Shown: positions 1 to 6,033 of the stretch, piece by piece
Position numbering within the stretch: the stretch's first letter is position 1
How the letters are laid out: the number at the start of each line of letters is the position of its first letter
NCBI GenBank assembly: GCA_028865845.1
Contig: JAGWJK010000022.1
Span: forward strand, 1 to 13,945
Origin: Rhizobiaceae bacterium
GTDB lineage: Bacteria; Pseudomonadota; Alphaproteobacteria; Rhizobiales; Rhizobiaceae
Direction: 5' to 3'
Length of the DNA stretch: 13,945 bases
Position numbers and translations under genes: made by a program
Notes under the pieces: model-generated
Told to the model about the DNA's origin: nothing
Database searches by the model: none
What the model saw: only the letters and a program-made list of their open reading frames with translations

Positions 1-47
1 GAAGCCGCAATGAGCATTGCTGAAACAGTCAGTCTGGCGAAAAACAT
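1..47 (-). CDS. N-terminus of an exported protein (partial, runs off the window)
   Basis: Reading the minus strand from an ATG at 47, fifteen complete codons are visible before the window edge: MFFARLTVSAMLIAA, then the first two bases of a further codon. This has the layout of a Sec signal peptide, with a short N-region carrying one Arg followed by a hydrophobic stretch. A purine-rich ribosome binding site (GGGAGA on the minus strand, about positions 55-60) lies seven bases before the ATG, which supports a real start. The gene follows the beta-barrel-like gene (97-888) on the same strand after 49 bases, so the two are probably co-transcribed. Function cannot be assigned from so few codons. 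Confidence 0.55.
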   Translation of the reverse strand, partial: MFFARLTVSAMLIAA

Positions 48-96
48 GGAAGTTCTCCCAAGTTGAACCAAAAGAAACAGGTTGGCGGACGGATGA

Positions 97-888
97 TTAG
101 AAGTGCACGACCAAGCCAAGAATCGGGCCTTGCTGCACCACGTCGAAAACAAAGTCGTTCTTGCTGTAGTCGACGCCGAGTGCACGATAACCAGCGATAG
201 CCGAGATTTCGTGATTGAACTCGTAGCCGGCACCGGCGGCAACGTCCCAGTCAAGCTTGGCCTGGCCCGCACCGACCAGGCCCCAGGCACTGAGATAAAT
301 GCTATCCGTCAGGAAATAACGCCCGCGAAAACCGCCCATGGCATCCACCCATGTGGCGCTGTCACTGCCTGCGGCGCTATCCAGAAGCCCCCCGGAGAAG
401 GAGATTTCGGTGCGGGCATTCCAGACGCGCGCGCCCGCCACGATATCGAGATTGCTGCGCCGGTCCTGAAGGACGGCGTAGCCCGCACCGGCAAGCCCGG
501 CGAACGTCTTGGACGTGACATCGACACTGCTTGCGACGATACCGAGCGGCGTTGCTCGCCCGGAAGACACCTTGGTGTAAATTACATCGCCGAAGACGCT
601 GAAGCGGTCGTAACGTGCTTCACCGACAGCCATGAAGCCGAAGTCGAGATCCTTGAGAATATCACCGAAGTCGGATTGGAGATGAGTTGCGGGCAAACCG
701 AATTGCCCGACATCGCCGGAGACGCCGGCGCCCCAGAAATAGGGGCTGACGGCAAATGTCCAGCCACTATCCTCGGCCGGCTTGGCCTCGGGGACGATGA
801 ACGGCTGCGGGAGATCGGCGGCCCTTGCGGACGCCCCGGCAACAACGGCGAATAACAAAGTGGTTGCAACGACTGCCCGAGCTTTCAT
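97..888 (-). CDS. Outer-membrane beta-barrel-like protein
   Basis: This is a 263-residue protein when started at the ATG at 888. A longer frame opens at 927, but the 888 start gives a textbook signal peptide (MKARAVVATTLLFAVVAGASARA, cut before ADLPQP) and has GGAGG (plus 901-905) upstream, with a slightly long 12-base spacing. The mature protein has repeated short segments of alternating aromatic/hydrophobic and polar residues typical of small outer-membrane barrels, such as SPYFWGAGVSGDVG, FSVFGDVIYTKVSSG and YFLTDSIYLSAWGLVG. It ends in the C-terminal aromatic residue (VVHF) expected of a BAM substrate. It may be a structural or porin-like protein of the outer membrane; no enzyme motif is seen. 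It is divergent from the Crp-like gene and precedes another exported protein. Confidence 0.8.
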   Translation of the reverse strand: MKARAVVATTLLFAVVAGASARAADLPQPFIVPEAKPAEDSGWTFAVSPYFWGAGVSGDVGQFGLPATHLQSDFGDILKDLDFGFMAVGEARYDRFSVFGDVIYTKVSSGRATPLGIVASSVDVTSKTFAGLAGAGYAVLQDRRSNLDIVAGARVWNARTEISFSGGLLDSAAGSDSATWVDAMGGFRGRYFLTDSIYLSAWGLVGAGQAKLDWDVAAGAGYEFNHEISAIAGYRALGVDYSKNDFVFDVVQQGPILGLVVHF

Positions 889-900
889 CAATTGGTCTCG

Positions 901-905
901 CCTCC
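901..905 (-). promoter_or_regulatory. Ribosome binding site deciding the 888 start
   Basis: The plus-strand bases CCTCC read GGAGG on the minus strand, 12 bases before the ATG at 888. It lies inside the longer open frame, so it supports the shorter, signal-peptide-bearing protein. Confidence 0.5.
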
Positions 906-1058
906 GATGGATCTGAACACGGTCCACGCCTATTCATTGCGGGACCGTCGAATGAGATGTCAGCCCGAGACCAAGCCTTCCCGATCGGGATCAACGCTTG
1001 GGAATTGCCGCCGCCAATCATCATCGATGCAAAGGGGATTGCATATTGGACAACATAG

Positions 1059-1080
1059 GATTGTCTGAATCCGGACAATC
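1059..1080. promoter_or_regulatory. 22-base imperfect dyad, candidate operator
   Basis: The left arm GATTGTC (1059-1065) and right arm GACAATC (1074-1080) are perfect inverted repeats separated by 8 bases. Only two base pairs in the whole 22 bases break the symmetry. A GGACAA half-site sits at 1048-1053. The dyad is about 145 bases before the Crp-like start. Crp/Fnr proteins bind dyads of this size, but the arms do not match the FNR (TTGAT-N4-ATCAA) or CRP (TGTGA-N6-TCACA) consensus. Autoregulation is therefore an inference. Confidence 0.45.
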
Positions 1081-1210
1081 TGCAAAATTTTAGATTGCCA
1101 AGGCGGCAAATCGGTCGAGTGGGTTGTTGTGCCGCCACGATGGAACCGTGCGCATGCCTGGCCGTCCTGTAGCCGATCGGCAAAGGATATTTCATGGGAG
1201 TTCCGACAAT

Positions 1211-1217
1211 GGGGAGG
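1211..1217 (+). promoter_or_regulatory. Strong ribosome binding site for the TTG start
   Basis: GGGGAGG lies seven bases before TTG 1225. It is the best ribosome binding site in the region and the main reason for choosing a non-ATG start; the GTG at 1129 has nothing comparable. Confidence 0.6.
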
Positions 1218-1224
1218 GGCGACG

Positions 1225-1911
1225 TTGGATTTGACACGGGAGAAGGCCGAGCGGATCATGCGCGCGGGCACATGGCTCGCAAATATGACGGAGCCTTTCC
1301 GCACCGAGTTGTTGCGCAATGCACGGCTGCAGCGCTTCACCTCCGATGAGATCATCTACCGCTATGGTGATCCGAGCGGCGGGATGTACGGGCTTGTAGC
1401 CGGCTCTCTGACGATCAATTCCGCGCCGCCCGACGCGGTTCCTCGTCTAATCCATCTCGGCATTCCCGGTGCATGGACGGGAGAAGGTCCGTTCCTCACC
1501 GGGCAGCCACGCCGGATCGAATTAAGAACGCTCGGCGAGTCCTGGATGATGCACGTGCCGCTCGACGTCCTCGAACAGATGACGGCTCGCGATCCCACCG
1601 TATTGCGGGCAGTGAGCCTGAACACGGTATTTACCGTCGACGCCCTCATTCGCATCGTACACGATTTGCAGAAACGCAGCGTCGGTCGGAGAATCGCCTC
1701 GGTCCTCCATCGCGCCGGCTGGCTCGGCGACACGCCCATTCCATTGTCGCAAAGCGAACTTGGGGTGATGGCCAACGCGTCGCGGCAGCAGGTCAACATG
1801 GCCATGCGGCGCTTCGCGTCTGCCGGCTGGGTCGACTACACCTATCGATCGGTGACAATCACCAGCCCGCAGGCGTTGGGGCAGTTTGCCGAAGGTGACG
1901 GAACTGACTAA
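1225..1911 (+). CDS. Crp/Fnr-family transcriptional regulator (TTG start)
   Basis: This is a 228-residue protein with the Crp/Fnr layout. Residues about 25-105 form the cyclic-nucleotide-binding-type beta-roll (RFTSDEIIYRYGDPSGGMYG, then LVAGSLTI). Residues about 107-160 form the long dimer helix. Residues about 174-212 are the winged helix-turn-helix (PLSQSELGVMANASRQQVNM, then RRFASAGWV). The frame is open back to a GTG at 1129, but the TTG at 1225 has a strong GGGGAGG at 1211-1217 at ideal spacing and gives the normal family length. No Cys cluster for an iron-sulphur cluster is present, so it is not a classical Fnr, and the ligand is unknown. It is divergent from the outer-membrane gene, which may be a target. 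No gene follows in operon on the same strand. Confidence 0.85.
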   Translation: MDLTREKAERIMRAGTWLANMTEPFRTELLRNARLQRFTSDEIIYRYGDPSGGMYGLVAGSLTINSAPPDAVPRLIHLGIPGAWTGEGPFLTGQPRRIELRTLGESWMMHVPLDVLEQMTARDPTVLRAVSLNTVFTVDALIRIVHDLQKRSVGRRIASVLHRAGWLGDTPIPLSQSELGVMANASRQQVNMAMRRFASAGWVDYTYRSVTITSPQALGQFAEGDGTD

Positions 1912-1929
1912 GGATCAGCAGAAAATTGG

Positions 1930-2125
1930 AAAGTGCGATTTGGTATCTCGGCATAGAGATTGACAGCGCCCTGCGCACCGCCAGAGCAAATTGATCTTTG
2001 ACCGCGTTAGCGAGCCTCATTGAACCCGTCGCCGCCGACCTTATACGGACAAGCCGCTGGGTGACGGTCTTGTAGTGGATGTCCAGCGCCTCAGCGGCCT
2101 TGGTTGCCACGGGGCAAATGGTCGA
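1930..2125 (-). pseudogene. PucR/CdaR-type helix-turn-helix remnant
   Basis: On the minus strand, codons from about 2125 to 1930 read like the C-terminal DNA-binding domain of PucR/CdaR-family regulators (HTH_30). AATKAAEALDIHYKTVTQRL-type sequence (here VATKAAEALDIHYKTVTQRL) is followed by VRIRSAATG and LANAVKDQFALAVRRALS, matching the family pattern AA-x2-L-x-hydrophobic-H-x2-T-x3-RL-x-RI, a TG turn, then a helix ending in a L-A-L type motif. The surrounding open frame (1859-2218) has no upstream ligand domain, no ribosome binding site and no plausible N-terminus, and it overlaps the end of the Crp-like gene. I read it as the surviving 3' end of a lost regulator gene. The family assignment rests on pattern memory only. 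Confidence 0.5.
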
Positions 2126-2175
2126 CTTCCAGCTCAGCACGATCCTCGTCACACGCCTGTCGTGAACGCTACCTA

Positions 2176-2196
2176 GTTTACATACCGGTAGCAAAC
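2176..2196. promoter_or_regulatory. Dyad centred on TACCGGTA, candidate operator
   Basis: The perfect 8-base palindrome TACCGGTA (2183-2190) is flanked by GTTTACA on the left and GCAAAC on the right, giving GTTT...AAAC outer arms offset by one base. It lies 20 bases before the ATG at 2217, where an operator for a self-regulated gene would be expected. It may be a relic of the control region of the lost regulator or transporter operon. Confidence 0.4.
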
Positions 2197-2216
2197 GCAA
2201 CATCAGCGAGGATCGC

Positions 2217-2315
2217 ATGGCTGAAGCGCAGGCGGAGAGAATTCCCTTCGACGTCCGCGTGGAGACCGCTCTCGAGCGCCTCGCGCCCGCCGAGGCGCGG
2301 ATGGCCTGTTTCTAA
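2217..2315 (+). pseudogene. N-terminal remnant of a MurR/RpiR-like regulator
   Basis: An ATG at 2217, behind GAGGA (2208-2212), opens a 32-codon frame ending at TAA 2313-2315. The segment VETALERLAPAEARMACF matches the start of RpiR/MurR regulators, where the first helix reads like L-[ST]-PAE-R-x-[IV]-A-x-[FY]. The frame then stops because the following DNA belongs, in another frame, to an ABC permease. The likely history is a deletion joining the first codons of the regulator to the middle of the permease at about 2297-2305. The missing part would include the rest of the regulator, probably a substrate-binding protein gene, and the permease N-terminus. Because the match is short, a different family is possible. 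Confidence 0.45.
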
Positions 2316-2353
2316 CGCCATCCTATCTCAAGGCACTCTCCTGGGTCCTCCTG

Positions 2354-3700
2354 ATGGCTCCGGGCGGCTACCTGGCACAGCTCGGGCTGCTGCCGCGAGC
2401 AATGTCCGACGCCTTCTTCGGTATCGCAGGTCTGGTGTTCGTCCACACGCTCAGCCTTTTCCCACTGGCCACCTTCATCATCGGCGGTTCGCTTGCCGGA
2501 CTGGGGAGCGATCTGGAGGATGCGGCACGCCTGTCGGGCGCAGGACCCGTGCGGATTTGGCTAGGTGTCAACATCCCGCTGCTAATGCCCGCCATCGTGC
2601 TGTCGATGATCGCCACCTTCGCCGAGGTGCTCTCCGACTTCGGCCTTGCGGCCACGATCGCCAAGACCTCGGGCTTTGGCGTTCTCACCTACGGCATCTA
2701 TGCCGCCGCGAGCGACTATCCGGTCGATTTCCCGATGGCAGGCGCGCAGGCGCTCATTCTGCTCTGTATCATCCTGGTCGTCGTATTCGCCGACCGGCTG
2801 CTGCGGCGTCAGGCCGGGGTGAAGCTCATTTCAGGGCGCATGCGCAGCACGAGGACGATAGACGTGGGACGCTGGCGCTGGCCCGCCTCGATCATCGCGC
2901 TGCTTGTCTGCACATGTGCCCTCTATCTGCCGCTTGCAGTGATCCTTGTGCGCACCTTCACCGCAACGCTGGGCCACGGGCTCGAGGCATCGAACTTCAC
3001 GCTGGACAACCTGCGTTTGGCCGCAACCATTGGCACGCCTGTAAACACTGCGCTTCTGCGCAGCCTGGCTTATTCTGCGCTCGCTGCCCTGCTTTCGGTG
3101 GGGATCGCCCTTGTGCTCAGCGCCCGCCTGGAGCGCGCCGGCCCGACCATGAAGGCGATCGTTACCGGCCTTTCGATCGGAACGATCGCTATACCGGGGA
3201 TCGTGCTCGGTTTCGGCTATATCCTCGTCTGGAACCGCCTGCCGGGCTTCCGCGACTGGCCGTTGCCACGATACGGGCAGCCTTCGCTTCTTGTCACCGG
3301 CTATGTTGCGACGGCGCTGCCCTACTGCCTCATCGTCATCATCTCGGCCGTGGGCCAGTTGGCGCCGAGCCTGAACGACGCCGCGCGGTTGCACGGCGCC
3401 AACCGGCTGACCCGGCTCCTGCGCATCACCCTGCCCCTTGTGCTGCTTGCGGTGATCACAGCGCTCTTGCTGACCTTCATTCGTACGACGTTCGAGTTAC
3501 CCGTCTCGCAACTGCTCATCCCGGTTACCGGCAGCCCGATGCCGCCCTTTGTCGTCCGTCTTCTCAATCACGACAGTGATGGTCTCGCAGCGGCGGTTGC
3601 GCTGGTCGCGATGATCGCCGCCGGTGGTATTTCCGGGACGATCTGGCTTGCGGTCCGCCGATACATCACCGTCGGCGCCATTTCGAAAGGCAACGCATGA
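2354..3700 (+). CDS. Ferric-type ABC transporter permease, N-terminally truncated
   Basis: This encodes an inner-membrane permease of the fused FbpB type, in which two permease units lie in one chain. From ATG 2354 it is 448 residues; homologous sequence in frame starts earlier (GLFLTPSYLKALSWVLL, from about 2303) but has no start codon. Two EAA-type loops that contact the ATPase are visible: LEDAARLSGAGPVRIWLGVN around residues 55-75 and LNDAARLHGANRLTRLLRIT around residues 341-360. The second unit looks complete, while the first has lost its opening membrane helices. The family is usually about 100 residues or more longer. No good ribosome binding site precedes 2354. The stop overlaps the ATPase start by 4 bases (ATGA). 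Iron(III) is the usual substrate of this subfamily, but aminoethylphosphonate or thiamine-like substrates cannot be excluded. Probably non-functional. Confidence 0.8.
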   Translation: MAPGGYLAQLGLLPRAMSDAFFGIAGLVFVHTLSLFPLATFIIGGSLAGLGSDLEDAARLSGAGPVRIWLGVNIPLLMPAIVLSMIATFAEVLSDFGLAATIAKTSGFGVLTYGIYAAASDYPVDFPMAGAQALILLCIILVVVFADRLLRRQAGVKLISGRMRSTRTIDVGRWRWPASIIALLVCTCALYLPLAVILVRTFTATLGHGLEASNFTLDNLRLAATIGTPVNTALLRSLAYSALAALLSVGIALVLSARLERAGPTMKAIVTGLSIGTIAIPGIVLGFGYILVWNRLPGFRDWPLPRYGQPSLLVTGYVATALPYCLIVIISAVGQLAPSLNDAARLHGANRLTRLLRITLPLVLLAVITALLLTFIRTTFELPVSQLLIPVTGSPMPPFVVRLLNHDSDGLAAAVALVAMIAAGGISGTIWLAVRRYITVGAISKGNA

Positions 3701-4746
3701 CCGCCGCGCTCACATGCACCAACATCAGCAAGGCGCTGGACGGCAAACCAGTCCTGAAGTCGCTCAGCCTCGAAGTCCGTCCTTCCGAGGTCGTTTCGCT
3801 CCTCGGCGCGTCTGGCTCCGGCAAGACGACGCTATTGCGAACCATCGCCGGTCTGATCTCTCCGGACGCGGGCCTTATCACGTTGGGCGAGAAGGTGTTG
3901 TGGTCAACACACGCAACGACGCCACCCGAACGTCGACGCATCGGCATGGTGTTTCAGGACTACGCGCTCTGGCCGCATATGACCGTCGAAGGCAATCTCA
4001 CTTTTGCCCTTCAATCCCAGCGGCTCACCGAGAACGAAGCGAAGAGACGCATCGACCACGCGCTTGAAGTGGCCCGCCTAGATCACCTTCGAAACCGCTA
4101 CCCGGCCGCGCTTTCCGGCGGCCAGCAGCAACGGGTGGCGATAGCCCGCTGTCTTGCGTCGCGTCCCGCGCTCATGCTGTTCGACGAGCCGCTGAGCAAC
4201 CTCGATGCGGCGCTGCGCGAGGACATGCGCGTGGAGATGATGGAACTGGTGCGAAGCGAAGGCATAACCGTCGTCTATGTGACCCATGACCAGGCCGAGG
4301 CGATGGCCGTCACCGACCGGATCGCGGTCATGCGCGACGGGATGATCGCCCAATACGACACGCCGCAGCGTATCTACGAGGCGCCGGCGGATGCCTTCGT
4401 GGCGGGCTTCATCGGCGGATTTTCGCTGCTGGCAGGCTGCGTTTCGGATGGCCATTTCAAGCTCGAATCGATCGAGACGCCGCCACTTCGCATCTGCTGC
4501 CCGTTGCAGGGAAACGGAATGCTCGTGGTGCGTCCGGAAGACGGTCGGCCTTCAGAAGAGCATCCGGATTCTCGGCTTCGTGGACGCGTCCGCTCGCTCG
4601 CCTACCAGGGGCGGTGCTGGCGTCTGGGCCTGGAAATCGGCGCGGCGCGTGTCCGTCTCGACTGGCCGGTCCCCGTCGCCGTCGGGAGCGAACTCGAATT
4701 CTCCCTCCCGCCCGATCGCTGTCTTGTTCTGCCGGCGCAGCCTTAG
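3697..4746 (+). CDS. ABC transporter ATP-binding protein (ferric/FbpC-like)
   Basis: This 349-residue importer ATPase has all core motifs: Walker A GASGSGKTT (37-45), Q-loop VFQDYALWPH (85-94), signature LSGGQQQR (139-146), Walker B LMLFDEP (159-165), D-loop SNLD (167-170) and H-loop His197 (YVTHDQ). A C-terminal TOBE-type regulatory domain follows from about residue 245. It would energise the upstream permease and is translationally coupled to it through the ATGA overlap, with AAAGG before its ATG. The ATPase itself looks intact, although its permease partner is truncated and no substrate-binding protein gene is present. The subfamily resembles FbpC/PotA-type proteins; the substrate is inferred as Fe(III) from the permease architecture and is not proven. 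Confidence 0.88.
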   Translation: MTAALTCTNISKALDGKPVLKSLSLEVRPSEVVSLLGASGSGKTTLLRTIAGLISPDAGLITLGEKVLWSTHATTPPERRRIGMVFQDYALWPHMTVEGNLTFALQSQRLTENEAKRRIDHALEVARLDHLRNRYPAALSGGQQQRVAIARCLASRPALMLFDEPLSNLDAALREDMRVEMMELVRSEGITVVYVTHDQAEAMAVTDRIAVMRDGMIAQYDTPQRIYEAPADAFVAGFIGGFSLLAGCVSDGHFKLESIETPPLRICCPLQGNGMLVVRPEDGRPSEEHPDSRLRGRVRSLAYQGRCWRLGLEIGAARVRLDWPVPVAVGSELEFSLPPDRCLVLPAQP

Positions 4747-4755
4747 CGGCCATCA

Positions 4756-5120
4756 GCGTGGATCGCCCGAATCCTTCAGCGCCGCCTTCTTCTTGGCGAA
4801 GCCCAGCTTCTCCGATACAACTAGGACGCCAAGGCGCTTGGCCAAAGCGGCGATCTACGCGGCAACCTTGCGCACCGCGTCCTTCGTCTGGTCCGACGAC
4901 TTGCCATAGGTCACACAGGGGAAGGTGAAGGATTCGACCGGGTTGCCGTCGGCACCTGCGAGTGCCGCTGAGAAATGGCCAGCGTTGAGATCAACGCCAA
5001 GCGCACCGCCTGCGAAGTCGGCAAGCATCGGCTCGACCCTGCGGATACAGAGACCTTCCATGACGTTTCGTCACGGCGGAACTTTTTGGCCGCGGTCGAA
5101 AGGCCGAAGTATTCACGCAA
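4756..5120 (-). pseudogene. TnpB-like (IS200/IS605 OrfB-type) transposon protein remnant
   Basis: On the minus strand the frame from 5061 reads FAGGALGVDLNAGHFSAALA, then DGNPVESFTFPCVTYGKSS. It passes an in-frame TAG (plus 4855-4857) and continues AALAKRLGVLVVSEKLGFAK, ending near GDPR at 4756. GVDLN and SEKLGF fit the RuvC-I Asp and RuvC-II Glu of TnpB-family RNA-guided nucleases found in IS200/IS605-type elements. The preceding segment (FRRDETSWKVSVS) lies in another frame, so a frameshift near 5045-5055 is also needed. The C-terminal zinc finger and third catalytic Asp are missing, and with them the 3' element end where the guide RNA would be encoded. The remnant abuts the end of the ATPase gene and must be inactive. 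Confidence 0.6.
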
Positions 5121-5235
5121 TGATAAGACAAATCGTTAGAGCGCCCGCCAAGTCCACTCTTTTCGGAACGAGGGGAGAGACTTTTTGTCAGAGGGATCGC
5201 GTCTCGCGGATTCCGGAACACGGTCCTCACAATGG

Positions 5236-5267
5236 TTGACACGACGACAACGGCGCCGGAGCATATT
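5236..5267 (+). promoter_or_regulatory. Possible promoter upstream of the 65-aa gene
   Basis: TTGACA (5236-5241) matches the -35 consensus exactly. The best -10 candidate is CATATT (5262-5267), but the spacer of 20 bases is long. It sits 44 bases before the ATG at 5311. The -35 box is convincing; the assignment as a whole is weak. Confidence 0.3.
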
Positions 5268-5310
5268 TTGAGAACACACAATCGCAAAGCATGACAGAGG
5301 ATTGCATCAC

Positions 5311-5508
5311 ATGTTCAACAACCTCAACCTCGATGAACTTCAGGCTCGCGAAGACGAAATCTTCATCAAGGCCATCGAACGAAAATGGACGCTCGACGCA
5401 ATGGGGATCATTCCCACGCACGACAAGGCCTACTGTTTCTACAAATGGCAACTCGACGAGATCGATGCTGCCAAGGCTGCACTTGAGACCGCTGGCCTAC
5501 CAGCCTGA
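5311..5508 (+). CDS. Small hypothetical protein, 65 aa
   Basis: I do not recognise this protein. The ATG at 5311 has AGAGGA (5296-5301) upstream at nine bases; an in-frame TTG at 5302 is a poorer start. The sequence is acidic and mostly helical by eye (MFNNLNLDELQAREDEIFI at the start, then a central IPTHDKAYCFYKWQLDEIDA and a Leu/Ala-rich end). No membrane segment or signal peptide is present. The composition is regular and looks coding. It lies between the TnpB remnant and a broken VOC gene, with a possible promoter of its own. A small cytoplasmic protein of unknown role is the most that can be said. Confidence 0.55.
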   Translation: MFNNLNLDELQAREDEIFIKAIERKWTLDAMGIIPTHDKAYCFYKWQLDEIDAAKAALETAGLPA

Positions 5509-5535
5509 CGGCAAGGGCTGCAGCGAGGCAGCTAG

Positions 5536-5904
5536 CAGCACACCGCACTTTGGACACGTGACCTCGACGCATCCGCCGCCTTCTGGGTTCGCCACTTTCA
5601 GGCGTCGGTCGGAGACCTCTATCAAAGCAAAAACCGTCCGGGCTTCGCCTCCCGTTTCATCACACTCCCGGACGGCGACAAGATCGAGCTGATGACCGGC
5701 CCCTGGGTCGAGGATGGGCCGGCAAAGAGCGTCGGCTGGCATCACATTGCGATCGGGCTTGGGAGCGAGGAAGCCGTCAGTGCTCTGGCGGAGCGCTGTG
5801 CCGTAGAATGCTGTCTGAAATCGGGGCCGCGCTGGACCGGGGATGGTTTCTGGGAAGCCGTAATCACTATGCCAGACGGGACGCCGGTTGAGATCACCAC
5901 CTGA
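5536..5904 (+). pseudogene. VOC (glyoxalase/bleomycin-resistance fold) protein, start lost
   Basis: One frame runs from just after a TAG (5533-5535) to TGA 5902-5904 and reads as an almost complete VOC protein: HTALWTRDLDASAAFWVRHF, then GFASRFITLPDGDKIELMTG, VGWHHIAIGLGS and ITMPDGTPVEITT. Both beta-alpha-beta-beta-beta halves are present, with His of HTALW, Glu of IELM, His of WHHIA and Glu of VEITT at the usual metal-ligand places. No ATG, GTG or TTG occurs in frame before ATG 5692, so only the last few N-terminal codons were lost. Translation from 5692 would give a 70-residue half protein. The likely ancestor is a 120-130-residue lactoylglutathione-lyase-like protein. The substrate is unknown. 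Confidence 0.65.
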
Positions 5905-6033
5905 GTGGCGATCGGGTGCCCCGCGGAGGGCCATGATAGCCAGAAATGCGGTTTAAGCTCGAACGTTTGGGGGATTGTCACACCCCGCCACTCAGCCGTT
6001 GACGCTTGGCACCTTCAAACCCATGTAGCGCTT

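Larger units (their letters stand above)
889..1224. promoter_or_regulatory. Divergent intergenic region with several dyads
   Basis: This 336-base region separates the minus-strand barrel gene from the plus-strand Crp-like gene and must hold both promoters. It contains a perfect 12-base palindrome TCCCGATCGGGA (979-990), an imperfect 22-base dyad (1059-1080), and an extra GGACAA half-site at 1048-1053 upstream of the dyad. A weak -35 candidate TTGTCT (1061-1066) is followed 17 bases later by AAAATT (1084-1089), which would place the dyad inside the promoter. No promoter is certain. No credible gene is seen within it. Confidence 0.5.

Noticed and set aside
103..855. A 250-codon plus-strand open frame opposite the barrel gene
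   Set aside because: It is the antisense shadow of the signal-peptide-bearing minus-strand gene; it has no ribosome binding site or recognisable domain.
2104..3579. A 491-codon plus-strand frame overlapping the permease
   Set aside because: Its Arg/His/Pro-rich translation is typical of an out-of-frame reading of GC-rich DNA, while the other frame has membrane helices and both EAA loops.
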